DNA of 64,000 nt from Streptomyces sp. NBC_01341 (GCF_035946055.1 NZ_CP108364.1:4092001-4156000); one strand, 5' to 3'. Shown: positions 25,925-36,724, counted from the stretch's first letter. Numbers and translations are program-made. The notes: generated by a model not told the origin, from the sequence alone.

Positions 25925-26937
25925 CCACCGCACCCGCCACCCTGCTGCGCACCGCGGCCGAACTGGATGCGCTCGGCCGGCCCGCCGGCGGTCACCACCG
26001 TGCCGTCGTCATGACGATGGGGGCGCTCCACGACGGCCACGCCACCCTGATCCGGGCGGCCCGCGCCGCCGCGGGGGCGGACGGCCAGGTCGTCGTCACC
26101 GTCTTCGTGAACCCGCTCCAGTTCGGCGAGGCCGCAGACCTCGACCGCTACCCCCGCACGCTGGACGCCGACCTCGCGCTGGCCTCGGAGGCAGGCGCCG
26201 ACGCCGTCCTCGCCCCGGCCGTCGACGAGGTCTACGCCGGTGGGGACCCCCAGGTCAGGATCACCGCCGGCCCCATGGGAGAGCGGCTCGAAGGCGCCTC
26301 CCGCCCCGGGCACTTCGACGGGATGCTCACCGTCGTCGCGAAGTTCCTCCACCTCACCCGGCCGGACGCGGCGTACTTCGGGCAGAAGGACGCCCAGCAG
26401 CTCGCGCTGGTGCGCCGCATGGTGCGCGACCTGAACTTCGGCATCGACATCGTCGCCGTGCCGACCGTCCGGGACCCCGACGGCCTGGCGCTGTCCAGCC
26501 GTAACCGCTTCCTCTCCGCCGACGAGCGCCGCACCGCGCTGGCACTGCCCCGCGCCCTGTTCGCCGCCCGTGACCGGCTGGCCGCACAGAAGGCGCTCCA
26601 CGTCCGCGCCCTGGCGCTCCCGGAGCACGGCGGCAGGGCCGCGGCCCTCACCCGGCTCGGCGAGGCCCGTGCCGCGGCCGACTCCCAGGCGGTCGCACTG
26701 GCACGGCCGACCGTCGCGCCCGCCGACGTACGGGCCGCCGCGCAGGCCGTCCTGGAAGAGGCGGCCGGGGAGGCGGTGCCACTCGACCTGGACTACGTGG
26801 CGCTCGTGGACCCCGCCGACTTCACCGAGATCCCGGACGACCGGGACAGCGGCGACGCGGTCCTCGCCGTCGCGGCGCGGGTGGGCGCCACCCGCCTGAT
26901 CGACAACATCCCGCTGACCCTCGGAGCCCTCACATGA
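25921..26937 (+). CDS. panC: pantoate-beta-alanine ligase (pantothenate synthetase)
   Basis: A 338-residue ATP-dependent ligase that joins pantoate and beta-alanine to make pantothenate, the CoA precursor. The motifs MGALHDGH (ATP-binding HxGH-like), FVNPLQFG, FGQKDAQQLALVRRM and SSRNRFLS are intact. It is about 50 residues longer than typical PanC, with an Ala/Arg-rich insert at about residues 221-260 between the SSRN region and the C-terminal domain. Its ATG overlaps the DUF2520 stop (ATGA), and its own stop overlaps the nadB start (ATGA). Confidence 0.95.
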   Translation: MTTAPATLLRTAAELDALGRPAGGHHRAVVMTMGALHDGHATLIRAARAAAGADGQVVVTVFVNPLQFGEAADLDRYPRTLDADLALASEAGADAVLAPAVDEVYAGGDPQVRITAGPMGERLEGASRPGHFDGMLTVVAKFLHLTRPDAAYFGQKDAQQLALVRRMVRDLNFGIDIVAVPTVRDPDGLALSSRNRFLSADERRTALALPRALFAARDRLAAQKALHVRALALPEHGGRAAALTRLGEARAAADSQAVALARPTVAPADVRAAAQAVLEEAAGEAVPLDLDYVALVDPADFTEIPDDRDSGDAVLAVAARVGATRLIDNIPLTLGALT

Positions 26938-28700
26938 CCGGAATACGGCTGACCGCCCCCGCCCCCGGCTGGGCCATCGACGCGGACGTGGTCGTGGTCG
27001 GCTCCGGCGTGGCCGGTCTCACCACCGCCCTGCGCTGCGCCGCCGCTGGTCTCGCCACCGTCGTCGTGACCAAGGCCCGCCTCGACGACGGCTCCACCCG
27101 CTGGGCCCAGGGCGGCATCGCGGCCGCCCTCGGCGAGGGCGACACCCCCGAACAGCACCTGGACGACACCCTGGTCGCCGGTGCCGGACTGTGCGACGAG
27201 ACCGCGGTGCGTGCCCTGGTCACCGAGGGCCCCGACGCCGTCCGGCGGCTCATCGGCACCGGCGCGCACTTCGACACGACGGACACCGGCGCGATCGCCC
27301 TGACCCGCGAGGGCGGCCATCACCGCCGGCGCATCGCGCACGCCGGCGGCGACGCGACGGGGGCGGAGATCTCCCGCGCCCTGGTCGAGGCGGTCCGCTC
27401 GGCGGCCCTGCAGACCATCGAGAACGCCCTGGTCCTGGACCTGCTCACGGATGCCGACGGCCGCGCCCGGGGCGTCACCCTGCACGTCATGGGCGAGGGC
27501 CAGCACGACGGCGTCGGCGCCGTCCGCGCCCCCGCCGTCGTGCTCGCCACCGGTGGCATGGGCCAGGTCTTCTCCGCCACGACCAATCCGCCGGTCTCCA
27601 CGGGCGACGGAGTGGCCCTCGCACTGCGTGCCGGCGCCGAGGTCTCGGACCTCGAATTCGTCCAGTTCCATCCGACCGTCCTGTTTCTCGGTGCCGGCTC
27701 CGAGGGCCAGCAGCCGCTGGTGTCCGAGGCGGTCCGGGGCGAGGGCGCCCATCTCGTCGACGCCACGGGCACCCGGTTCATGCTGGGGCAGCACGAGCTG
27801 GCCGAGCTGGCACCCCGCGACATCGTCGCGAAGGCCATCACCCGCCAGATGCAACTCCAGGGCGCCGAGCACATGTACCTCGACGCCCGGCACTTCGGTG
27901 CCGCCATGTGGGAGCAGCGCTTCCCGACGATCCTGGCCGCGTGCCGAAGCCACGGCATCGACCCCGTGACGCAGCCGATCCCCGTCGCACCGGCTGCCCA
28001 CTACGCCTCCGGCGGCGTGCGCACCGACCTGCGGGGCCGTACGACCGTGCCGGGGCTCTACGCCTGCGGTGAGGTCGCCTGCACCGGCGTCCACGGGGCC
28101 AACCGACTGGCGTCCAACTCCCTCCTGGAGGGACTGGTCTTCGCCGAACGCATCGCGGCCGACATCACCGGCTCCGCGCACATCCCCCGGAACGGCGCCG
28201 CCGACGGGCCCGCCCCCGAGGCGCACCCCGCCGGATCGCGCGCCGTGCCACTGCTCACCGCGGAGTCCAGGACCACGATCCAGCGGATCATGACGAAGGG
28301 CGCCGGAGTCATCCGCTCGGCAGCGAGCCTCACCACCGCGGCCGGGGAACTGGATGCGCTCGGCCGGACCGCGACCGCCGACGAGGGCGGTCGCAAGGAC
28401 GCCGTGCCGGGGGTGGAGGCGTGGGAGGCCACGAACCTCCTCCTCGTCTCACAGGTCCTGGTGGCCGCCGCCCGGGAGCGCGAGGAGACCCGGGGCTGCC
28501 ACTGGCGCGAGGACCGTCCCGACCGCGACGACGACACCTGGCGCCGTCACCTGGTCGTCCGCGTCGACCAGGACCTGCTGCCCGTCGTCCGCACGACGGA
28601 CAGTTCCGCGTTCCCGCCCGTACGCCCCGGAGACCCGGCAGACTCCGCACTGCCTGCAGGCCTCCCGAACCACCCCGCCGACGCCCCCGAGGAGCCGTAA
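26934..28700 (+). CDS. nadB: L-aspartate oxidase
   Basis: A 588-residue FAD enzyme that oxidises aspartate to iminoaspartate, the first step of de novo NAD synthesis. The FAD motif VVVGSGVAGLTTAL is at about residues 17-30, and the succinate dehydrogenase-like motifs RWAQGGIAAAL and the HGANRLASNSLLEGLV segment are intact. The C-terminal 40 residues are Pro-rich. It is translationally coupled to panC by a four-base overlap and followed two bases later by nadC. No nadA (quinolinate synthase) is in the window, so that gene must lie elsewhere. Confidence 0.95.
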   Translation: MTGIRLTAPAPGWAIDADVVVVGSGVAGLTTALRCAAAGLATVVVTKARLDDGSTRWAQGGIAAALGEGDTPEQHLDDTLVAGAGLCDETAVRALVTEGPDAVRRLIGTGAHFDTTDTGAIALTREGGHHRRRIAHAGGDATGAEISRALVEAVRSAALQTIENALVLDLLTDADGRARGVTLHVMGEGQHDGVGAVRAPAVVLATGGMGQVFSATTNPPVSTGDGVALALRAGAEVSDLEFVQFHPTVLFLGAGSEGQQPLVSEAVRGEGAHLVDATGTRFMLGQHELAELAPRDIVAKAITRQMQLQGAEHMYLDARHFGAAMWEQRFPTILAACRSHGIDPVTQPIPVAPAAHYASGGVRTDLRGRTTVPGLYACGEVACTGVHGANRLASNSLLEGLVFAERIAADITGSAHIPRNGAADGPAPEAHPAGSRAVPLLTAESRTTIQRIMTKGAGVIRSAASLTTAAGELDALGRTATADEGGRKDAVPGVEAWEATNLLLVSQVLVAAAREREETRGCHWREDRPDRDDDTWRRHLVVRVDQDLLPVVRTTDSSAFPPVRPGDPADSALPAGLPNHPADAPEEP

Positions 28701-28702
28701 CC

Positions 28703-29749
28703 GTGAGCACGCCCGAAGAGAATCCGCGCCCCACGCCTGTGGACGTACCGCTGATCCACATCGGCGCCCCCGCCGCGTCCGGCGGTGGCTGCGGCGACGG
28801 CTGCGGCTGTGATGACGGCTACGACCCCGACGGCCTGGAGTGCGGTCTCGACCCCGCCCTGGCCCAGCTCCTGGCCGACGCCGGACTGGACCCCGTCCAG
28901 GTCGAGGACATCGCCCACGTCGCGATCGAGGAGGACCTCGACGGGGGAGAGGACGTCACCACCGTCGCGACCGTCCCCGAGGACGCCGTCGCCACCGGTG
29001 ACTTCACCGCCCGCGAGGCGGGCGTCGTCGCCGGACTGCGCGTCGCGGAGGCCGTCCTCTCCATCGTCTGCACCGACGAGTTCGAGGTCGAGCGGCACGT
29101 CGAGGACGGCGACCGCGTCGTGCCCGGCCAGAAGCTGCTCACGGTCACCACCCGTACCCGTGACCTGCTCACCGGCGAGCGCAGCGCGCTCAACCTGCTG
29201 TGCAGGCTTTCCGGCATCGCGACCGCCACCCGCGCGTGGGCCGACGTGCTCGAAGGCACGAAGGCCAAGGTCCGCGACACCCGCAAGACGACCCCGGGGC
29301 TTCGCGCGCTGGAGAAGTACGCCGTGCGCTGCGGCGGCGGCGTCAACCACCGCATGTCACTGGTGGACGCGGCCCTGGTCAAGGACAACCACGTCATCGC
29401 GGCCGGGGGCGTCGCCGAGGCGTTCACGCGGGTCAGGAAGGCGTTCCCGGAGCTCGCGATCGAGGTCGAGGTCGACACCCTGGAGCAGGTCCGTGAGGTG
29501 CTCGATGCCGGCGCGGACCTGATCCTGCTGGACAACTTCACCCCGTCCGCCACCGCCGAGGCGGTCGCCCTCGTCGGTGGCCGTGCGCTGCTGGAGTCCT
29601 CCGGCCGGCTGTCCCTGGGCTCCGCCCGTGCCTACGCCGAGGCGGGTGTCGACTACCTGGCCGTCGGCGCGCTCACGCACTCCTCGCCGATCCTCGACAT
29701 CGGCCTCGACTTCCGTGAGGCGGCGCCGACCGACGGGGCCGACGGCTGA
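28703..29749 (+). CDS. nadC: nicotinate-nucleotide pyrophosphorylase (carboxylating) with Cys-rich N-terminus
   Basis: A 348-residue quinolinate phosphoribosyltransferase forming nicotinate mononucleotide. The catalytic core starts near residue 50 (LAQLLADAGLDPVQVEDIAH); DTRKTTPGLRALEKYAVRCG and the LLDNF motif are intact. An extra N-terminal segment of about 50 residues carries a cysteine cluster, C30, C34, C36 and C47, in a Gly/Asp-rich setting. This is not part of the usual enzyme. The GTG at 28703 has GAGGAG nine bases upstream and is two bases after the nadB stop. The gene overlaps coaX by one base. Confidence 0.94.
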   Translation: MSTPEENPRPTPVDVPLIHIGAPAASGGGCGDGCGCDDGYDPDGLECGLDPALAQLLADAGLDPVQVEDIAHVAIEEDLDGGEDVTTVATVPEDAVATGDFTAREAGVVAGLRVAEAVLSIVCTDEFEVERHVEDGDRVVPGQKLLTVTTRTRDLLTGERSALNLLCRLSGIATATRAWADVLEGTKAKVRDTRKTTPGLRALEKYAVRCGGGVNHRMSLVDAALVKDNHVIAAGGVAEAFTRVRKAFPELAIEVEVDTLEQVREVLDAGADLILLDNFTPSATAEAVALVGGRALLESSGRLSLGSARAYAEAGVDYLAVGALTHSSPILDIGLDFREAAPTDGADG

Positions 29750-30546
29750 TGCTGCTCACGATCGACGTCGGGAACTCGCACACCGTCCTCGGCCTGTTCG
29801 ACGGCGAGGAGATCGTCGAGCACTGGCGGATCTCCACCGACGCCCGCCGTACCGCCGACGAGCTCGCCGTGCTGCTCCAGGGCCTGATGGGCATGCACCC
29901 GCTGCTCGGTGTCGAGCTCGGTGACGGCATCGAGGGCATCGCGATCTGCTCGACGGTCCCCGCCGTCCTGCACGAGCTCCGCGAGGTCACCCGGCGCTAC
30001 TACGGCGACGTCCCCGCGGTCCTCGTGGAGCCGGGCGTGAAGACCGGCGTGCCCGTCCTGACCGACAACCCGAAGGAGGTCGGCGCGGACCGCATCATCA
30101 ACGCGGTCGCGGCGGTCGAGCTCTACGGCGGCCCGGCCATCGTCGTCGACCTCGGCACGGCCACCACCTTCGACGCGGTCTCGGCACGCGGTGAGTACAC
30201 GGGCGGCGTGATCGCGCCCGGTATCGAGATCTCGGTCGAGGCCCTCGGCGTGAAAGGGGCGCAGCTGCGCAAGATCGAGCTGGCCAGGCCGCGCAGTGTG
30301 ATCGGCAAGAACACGGTCGAGGCCATGCAGTCCGGCATCGTGTACGGCTTCGCGGGCCAGATCGACGGCGTGGTCGAGCGCATGAAGAAGGAGCTGGCGG
30401 CGGACCCGGACGAGGTGACGGTCATCGCGACGGGTGGCCTTGCTCCGATGGTGTTGGGGGAGTCCTCCGTCATCGACGAGCACGAGCCCTGGCTGACGCT
30501 GATCGGGCTGCGTCTGGTCTACGAGCGCAACATCGCCCGGATGTAG
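29749..30546 (+). CDS. coaX: type III pantothenate kinase
   Basis: A 265-residue enzyme that phosphorylates pantothenate in the first committed step to CoA. The N-terminal phosphate loop LTIDVGNSHTVLGLF and the family motifs ADRIINAVAA and VVDLGTATTFDAVS identify the CoaX type, which is insensitive to CoA feedback. It overlaps nadC by one base (TGATG), so the operon DUF2520-panC-nadB-nadC-coaX couples NAD and CoA precursor synthesis. Two nested hairpins follow it. Confidence 0.95.
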   Translation: MLLTIDVGNSHTVLGLFDGEEIVEHWRISTDARRTADELAVLLQGLMGMHPLLGVELGDGIEGIAICSTVPAVLHELREVTRRYYGDVPAVLVEPGVKTGVPVLTDNPKEVGADRIINAVAAVELYGGPAIVVDLGTATTFDAVSARGEYTGGVIAPGIEISVEALGVKGAQLRKIELARPRSVIGKNTVEAMQSGIVYGFAGQIDGVVERMKKELAADPDEVTVIATGGLAPMVLGESSVIDEHEPWLTLIGLRLVYERNIARM

Positions 30547-30547
30547 C

Positions 30548-30609
30548 TCCCGCCTGCGGCCACCTGCGGGAACAGTCCGGCGGCACGGAGTGGGACGCCG
30601 CGCCGCCGG
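30548..30609 (+). terminator. double hairpin after coaX
   Basis: A first stem TCCCGC (30548-30553) / GCGGGA (30566-30571) is followed by a second, CCGGCGGC (30577-30584) / GCCGCCGG (30602-30609). They lie directly after the coaX stop and end the cofactor operon. Confidence 0.55.
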
Positions 30610-30656
30610 GCGGCCAGTTAAGCGGATTTTGTCCATTTAGCACGTATTGTCGCGTC

Positions 30657-31274
30657 ATGCCCACGCCCTACGGATCACGCGGCGGCATGGCGTTCAGCGC
30701 GGACGAGCTCCGGGTGCTCCGACGCGCTCTCGCCAACGCCCTCCACCCCACGCCCCTGCCGGAAGAAGACGTCCAGGACTGCCTGCGACTCGCGGGCGCG
30801 GTGGACGAGGCGGTGAGCGAGGCGGGACGGTTGCGCGCCTTCCTCCTCGCTGATCTCGCCCGCTACCGCGACGCCCTCCCCGGGTCGCTCAGCGGTTATC
30901 TGGAGCTCCTCCAGGACGCCCTCGCGGCCGGCTACGACCCCCGCCCCGACGACCTCGCCGCCCTGCGTGCCCTGCGCGCCGGGCCGGTCGCCGCGGCGCT
31001 CCTGGAGCGCTGCCAGGTGCTCGCGGAGCGCTCCGTGCGGGCGCGGCTCGCGGGGCGCGCGGCAGCGGTCACGGCACCCGCACCCCGGCGTCGCCTGCTG
31101 GCGCTTCCCGGCGGACTGGCCGCGGCCAAGGAGCCGGAACGGCCGCCCGTGCCGCCCCGTCCCAAGCAGCCGGCCGGCCCGGGGGAGCGGCCCATGCCCA
31201 AGCCCTCCGAGGTCTTCCCGCCGCGCCGCCGTCCCGCGCCCGCGCCGCCGCCGGAGGAGCGCGCGGTGTCCTGA
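30657..31274 (+). CDS. conserved-looking helical protein with Pro-rich tail, unknown function
   Basis: A 205-residue protein I do not recognise. The first 110 residues are Leu/Ala/Arg-rich and predicted helical (FSADELRVLRRALANALHP, LSGYLELLQDALAAGYDPR). After residue 150 it becomes a basic Pro-rich tail (PPVPPRPKQPAGP), probably disordered. No membrane segment or signal peptide. TATTGT is six bases before the ATG, indicating leaderless transcription. It lies between the cofactor operon and a small membrane protein gene. Confidence 0.75.
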   Translation: MPTPYGSRGGMAFSADELRVLRRALANALHPTPLPEEDVQDCLRLAGAVDEAVSEAGRLRAFLLADLARYRDALPGSLSGYLELLQDALAAGYDPRPDDLAALRALRAGPVAAALLERCQVLAERSVRARLAGRAAAVTAPAPRRRLLALPGGLAAAKEPERPPVPPRPKQPAGPGERPMPKPSEVFPPRRRPAPAPPPEERAVS

Positions 31275-31344
31275 CCGGCCTGCGCGCCGCGACTCGCGGG
31301 GTGCCCGGGAGTGGCCGGAATGCCGGGCTCGCTACTCTGGAGGC

Positions 31345-31524
31345 ATGGAATACTTCTCCGCGCTCCTGCCCCCCGTGGTGATGGCCGTCTTCTTCATCGG
31401 TCTCGTCGTGACGATCATCAAGAGCCAGGGCGGCCCGAACAAGGCCAAGGAGGACGCCGCCGTGGACGCGGCGATCGCCCGGGCCGAATCGGTGCAGCAG
31501 GCCCCGCGGCCCGAGGGCGTCTGA
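31345..31524 (+). CDS. small single-pass membrane protein, 59 residues
   Basis: One hydrophobic helix occupies residues 6-25 (LLPPVVMAVFFIGLVVTII), followed by a charged cytoplasmic helix (GPNKAKEDAAVDAAIARAE). GGAGG lies only one base before the ATG, a tight spacing. The hydrophobic pattern and strong G/C third positions argue for a real gene. Function is unknown; single-pass proteins of this size often modulate a larger membrane partner. It ends at a strong terminator. Confidence 0.75.
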   Translation: MEYFSALLPPVVMAVFFIGLVVTIIKSQGGPNKAKEDAAVDAAIARAESVQQAPRPEGV

Positions 31525-31541
31525 CTCGTACCTGACATGAA

Positions 31542-31575
31542 GGGCGCACGGCTCCTCGGAGCCGTGCGCCCTTTT
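31542..31575 (+). terminator. Rho-independent terminator
   Basis: GGGCGCACGGCTCC (31542-31555) pairs perfectly with GGAGCCGTGCGCCC (31558-31571), followed by TTTT. It ends the transcript of the small membrane protein gene. Confidence 0.88.
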
Positions 31576-31624
31576 GTCGTTCCGGAATTATCCCATTCCA
31601 GACATCTAGCACTAAGGTGGCGCT

Positions 31625-32059
31625 GTGCCTCGCCAAATGGGAGAGCTGGAAGACGCCGTGATGACACGGGTCTGGCAATGGAACCGCCCGGTCACCGTGC
31701 GGGAAGTTCTCGAGGACCTGCAACAGGAACGTTCCATCGCCTACACGACCGTGATGACGGTAATGGACAATCTCCATCAGAAGGGCTGGGTGCGCCGGGA
31801 AGTCGACGGCCGGGCATATCGATATACGGCCGTCTCCACCCGCGCCGCATACTCGGCCGCACTGATGAACGAAGCCTGGTCCCACAGCGACAACCCCGCA
31901 GCGGCTCTGGTCGCGTTCTTCGGGATGATGTCGGCGGAGCAGCGGGAGGCGCTCGGGGATGCCATGCGCGTCGTCGCGCCCACCCTGCCCGAACCTGCCG
32001 AGAGTCCGTCCGGAGACGGTGGGGCGGCCGATGAAGCGCCGCCGCAGAGCGGGCGATAG
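31625..32059 (+). CDS. BlaI/MecI-family winged-helix repressor
   Basis: A 144-residue regulator. The winged helix covers residues 1-75 with MGELEDAVMTRVW, the recognition region SIAYTTVMTVMDNLHQKGW and the wing RREVDGRAYRYTAV; the C-terminal part is the dimerisation helix (SAEQREALGDAM) and an acidic Pro-rich tail. In other bacteria such repressors control beta-lactamase or respiratory genes and are cleaved by a BlaR-type protease. No BlaR partner is next to it here. The GTG at 31625 has AAGG about nine bases upstream. A short N-acetylglutamate synthase follows after nine bases, probably in the same transcript. Confidence 0.88.
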   Translation: MPRQMGELEDAVMTRVWQWNRPVTVREVLEDLQQERSIAYTTVMTVMDNLHQKGWVRREVDGRAYRYTAVSTRAAYSAALMNEAWSHSDNPAAALVAFFGMMSAEQREALGDAMRVVAPTLPEPAESPSGDGGAADEAPPQSGR

Positions 32060-32068
32060 CGTCGGGGG

Positions 32069-32686
32069 ATGTCCTCTGAGCAACCGCGAACCGAGCACCG
32101 GAACGAGACGCGAACCGGAGCCCGTACCCGGCCGGAAACAGGATCCGCACCAGAAGTTCATACCGACCCGTCGGTAATTGGGCCGGCCATCACCGTCCGG
32201 CGCGCCAGGACAAGTGATGTCGCGTCGGTCCGCGCACTCCTTGACGGCTACGTCACCGAAGGCATCCTGCTCGACAAAGCGACGGTGACGCTTTACGAGG
32301 ACATCCAGGAGTTCTGGGTCGCCGAACGCGACGAGGACGCCCGTGTCATCGGCTGCGGCGCACTCCACGTGATGTGGGAAGACCTCGCGGAAGTCCGTAC
32401 TCTCGCCGTCGACCACGGCATCAAGGGCGCCGGAGTCGGACACCAGGTTCTGGGCAAGCTGTTGCAGACCGCGCGCTGGCTCGGTGTCCGCCGGGTTTTC
32501 TGCCTCACCTTCGAAGTCGAGTTCTTCGCGAAGCACGGCTTCACGGAGATCGGAGAGACGCCGGTCGACGGAGATGTCTACAGCGAGCTGCTTCGTTCCT
32601 ATGACGAGGGTGTCGCGGAGTTCTTGGGTCTCGAACGAGTGAAGCCGAACACCTTGGGCAACAGCCGGATGCTTCTGCACCTGTGA
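32069..32686 (+). CDS. short amino-acid N-acetyltransferase (N-acetylglutamate synthase type)
   Basis: A 205-residue GNAT-family enzyme. The acetyl-CoA-binding core is VRTLAVDHGIKGAGVGHQVLGK and the family end LGVRRVFCLTFEVEFFAKHGF matches the short ArgA type of actinobacteria, which makes N-acetylglutamate for arginine synthesis without the amino-acid-kinase domain of classical ArgA. The first 40 residues are a polar Thr/Arg/Glu-rich extension. No other arg gene is near. It follows the BlaI-type gene by nine bases. Confidence 0.87.
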   Translation: MSSEQPRTEHRNETRTGARTRPETGSAPEVHTDPSVIGPAITVRRARTSDVASVRALLDGYVTEGILLDKATVTLYEDIQEFWVAERDEDARVIGCGALHVMWEDLAEVRTLAVDHGIKGAGVGHQVLGKLLQTARWLGVRRVFCLTFEVEFFAKHGFTEIGETPVDGDVYSELLRSYDEGVAEFLGLERVKPNTLGNSRMLLHL

Positions 32687-32830
32687 CCGGGGGAAGTGGG
32701 CGGAGCCCTATGTCCGAATCGCGCATGTTTCCCGCGTTCTTGCGCTCCTGAACCTCTCCCAGGGGTTTGTGTTTTCCGGGGAAAAGCGGTTTCCTTTCCG
32801 CGTACTGCATTTTCGATGAAAGGAAATCCG

Positions 32831-33166
32831 GTGGCACAGAAGGTTCAGGTCCTTCTTGTTGATGACCTCGACGGTGTCGAGGCGGACGAGACAGTGACGT
32901 TCGCTCTGGATGGCAAGACCTACGAGATCGACCTCACCACGACGAACGCGGACAAGCTCCGTGGTCTTCTCGAGCCGTACACCAAGAGTGGTCGTCGCAC
33001 CGGTGGCCGCGCAGCGACCGGCCGCGGCAAGGGCCGTGCGGTCGCGGGTGGCAACAAGGACACCGCCGAGATCCGCAAGTGGGCCCGCGAGAACGGCCAC
33101 AACGTGAATGACCGCGGCCGTGTCCCGGCCGAGATCCGTGAGGCTTACGAGAAGGCCAACGGCTGA
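32831..33166 (+). CDS. lsr2: Lsr2 nucleoid-associated protein
   Basis: A 111-residue H-NS-like protein that binds and bridges A/T-rich DNA and silences horizontally acquired genes and many specialised metabolite clusters. The N-terminal oligomerisation domain (KVQVLLVDDLDGVEADETVT) is followed by a basic Gly/Arg linker and the C-terminal DNA-binding domain, IRKWARENGHNVNDRGRVPA, with the minor-groove RGR at residues 95-97. The GTG at 32831 has AAAGGA six bases upstream. Its 144-base upstream gap is noticeably A/T-richer than the surroundings, which could allow autoregulation by its own product (inference). It ends 22 bases inside the convergent neighbouring gene. Confidence 0.96.
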   Translation: MAQKVQVLLVDDLDGVEADETVTFALDGKTYEIDLTTTNADKLRGLLEPYTKSGRRTGGRAATGRGKGRAVAGGNKDTAEIRKWARENGHNVNDRGRVPAEIREAYEKANG

Positions 33167-33732
33167 CCTGTCGGGCGATGGGCCCGCAGGTTCGTCCGGG
33201 CGTGCGTGAGCCTGGCCCGGTGGCACTCCGTCGCCGCCGCGTCCACGAGCCGTACGAGATCGGGAGCATCCCCACCCCTGCTCCCGAAGCCGCCCAGGGC
33301 CGGGAGCGACGCCTCCGCCCCCTGGCCGGATCCGGGTGGCCGCAGCCAGACCGCGGCCCCCGGTGAGCCCGCTGACGCCACCCCGGGTGGCGCCGGGGCG
33401 ATCATGTGCCCGCCCGGACCGACAGCGGTCAGGTCGAGAGCGATGCCGCCCCATTCCAGCCAGTCGAGCAGCCCCGGCAGCTCGTCGGCGCCGCCCGCGG
33501 CGACCAGCAGCAGCATCCGCTGCCCCGCCAACGCGACGGGGCCCGTGCGCCCCACCCGGCTCAGTGCCGCGTGACCTGCCGCGGCAGGCAGTTCCAGTAC
33601 GTCGAAGTGCAGCCCCGTCAGAAGCCGCAGCGGCGAGGTGCCCGTCGTGGCCCAGCCGAGCTCCTGGGCGTACCACCGGGCCCAGCCCTCGGACTCGGAC
33701 GACGAGCGGGGCGGCGGGACGAGGGAAGCCAT
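33145..33732 (-). CDS. SCO3374-type protein of unknown function
   Basis: A 195-residue protein that seems to belong to a small Streptomyces-specific family found between lsr2 and clpC. A segment GWARWYAQELGWATTG near the N-terminus is similar to the opening of bifunctional primase/polymerase-type domains, but no catalytic residues follow. The middle alternates short strands and Gly/Pro-rich turns (ELPAAAGHAALSRVGRTGPV, DELPGLLDWLEWGGIALDL). No membrane segment. Its stop lies inside the end of lsr2, a 22-base convergent overlap. Function unknown. Confidence 0.75.
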   Translation of the reverse strand: MASLVPPPRSSSESEGWARWYAQELGWATTGTSPLRLLTGLHFDVLELPAAAGHAALSRVGRTGPVALAGQRMLLLVAAGGADELPGLLDWLEWGGIALDLTAVGPGGHMIAPAPPGVASAGSPGAAVWLRPPGSGQGAEASLPALGGFGSRGGDAPDLVRLVDAAATECHRARLTHARTNLRAHRPTGQPLAFS

Positions 33733-33837
33733 GTCCGATGAACTGCCGAGCCCACCTCGAAGTTACGCACCGCTCATGATCGGGTGCGCTGCGTGCGGTC
33801 GGTGGGGGCGCGCGGGAGCACCCGGCAGCACGAAGTT

Positions 33838-33851
33838 GTTCGCCCGTAGCG
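33838..33851 (+). promoter_or_regulatory. ClgR box 1 upstream of clpC
   Basis: GTTCGCCCGTAGCG matches exactly the GTTCGC-N5-GCG motif known for ClgR, the Streptomyces activator of clpP1P2, clpC and lon. Confidence 0.75.
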
Positions 33852-33943
33852 GAGGAAACGGGGGTGCGCCGCATGGACTGTCAGTGAGTGCGGGTAAGAC
33901 ATCCCTAGTGGGAAGGGGCGACACGCGGGCAAAAGCGTCTCAC

Positions 33944-33957
33944 GTTCGCCATCGGCG
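33944..33957 (+). promoter_or_regulatory. ClgR box 2 upstream of clpC
   Basis: GTTCGCCATCGGCG is a second exact match to GTTCGC-N5-GCG, 106 bases after the first. TTCGCC and a following GGCGAA also make an inverted repeat here. Confidence 0.75.
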
Positions 33958-34172
33958 TACTGGCGAAAGGGCTATCTGCCTGGCCTGCGGGAACATCGTC
34001 TCGCACCATCGGGTTGGAGCAGTTGTCGGCGTTCGGGGCAGGAGATCCCCCCGGGAAGCAGGCCGGGTGTCGGCAGTTGAAATGAGCGGTCCCCGCTTGC
34101 GGGACTAAGCTGCGGAAGGACAGGGAGGGGACCGACCCCTTACTGCCTGACCGCTCTGAGGAGCGATTAACG

Positions 34173-36701
<2,529 letters not shown>

Positions 36702-36724
36702 TGGCGCCAAGCGCCTGAGCGTCG

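Larger units (their letters stand above)
33733..34172 (+). promoter_or_regulatory. 440-base clpC upstream region
   Basis: No gene with normal codon usage fits here. It contains two perfect ClgR boxes (33838-33851 and 33944-33957), a possible -10 TAAGAC near 33895, and the clpC ribosome binding site GAGGAG just before the start. Confidence 0.7.

Noticed and set aside
33731..34108. A plus-strand reading frame with two CxxC pairs (CAACG, CLACG) that looks like a zinc ribbon
   Set aside because: Third codon positions are often A or T, unlike all real genes here, and the frame covers the ClgR boxes of clpC. It is most likely non-coding.
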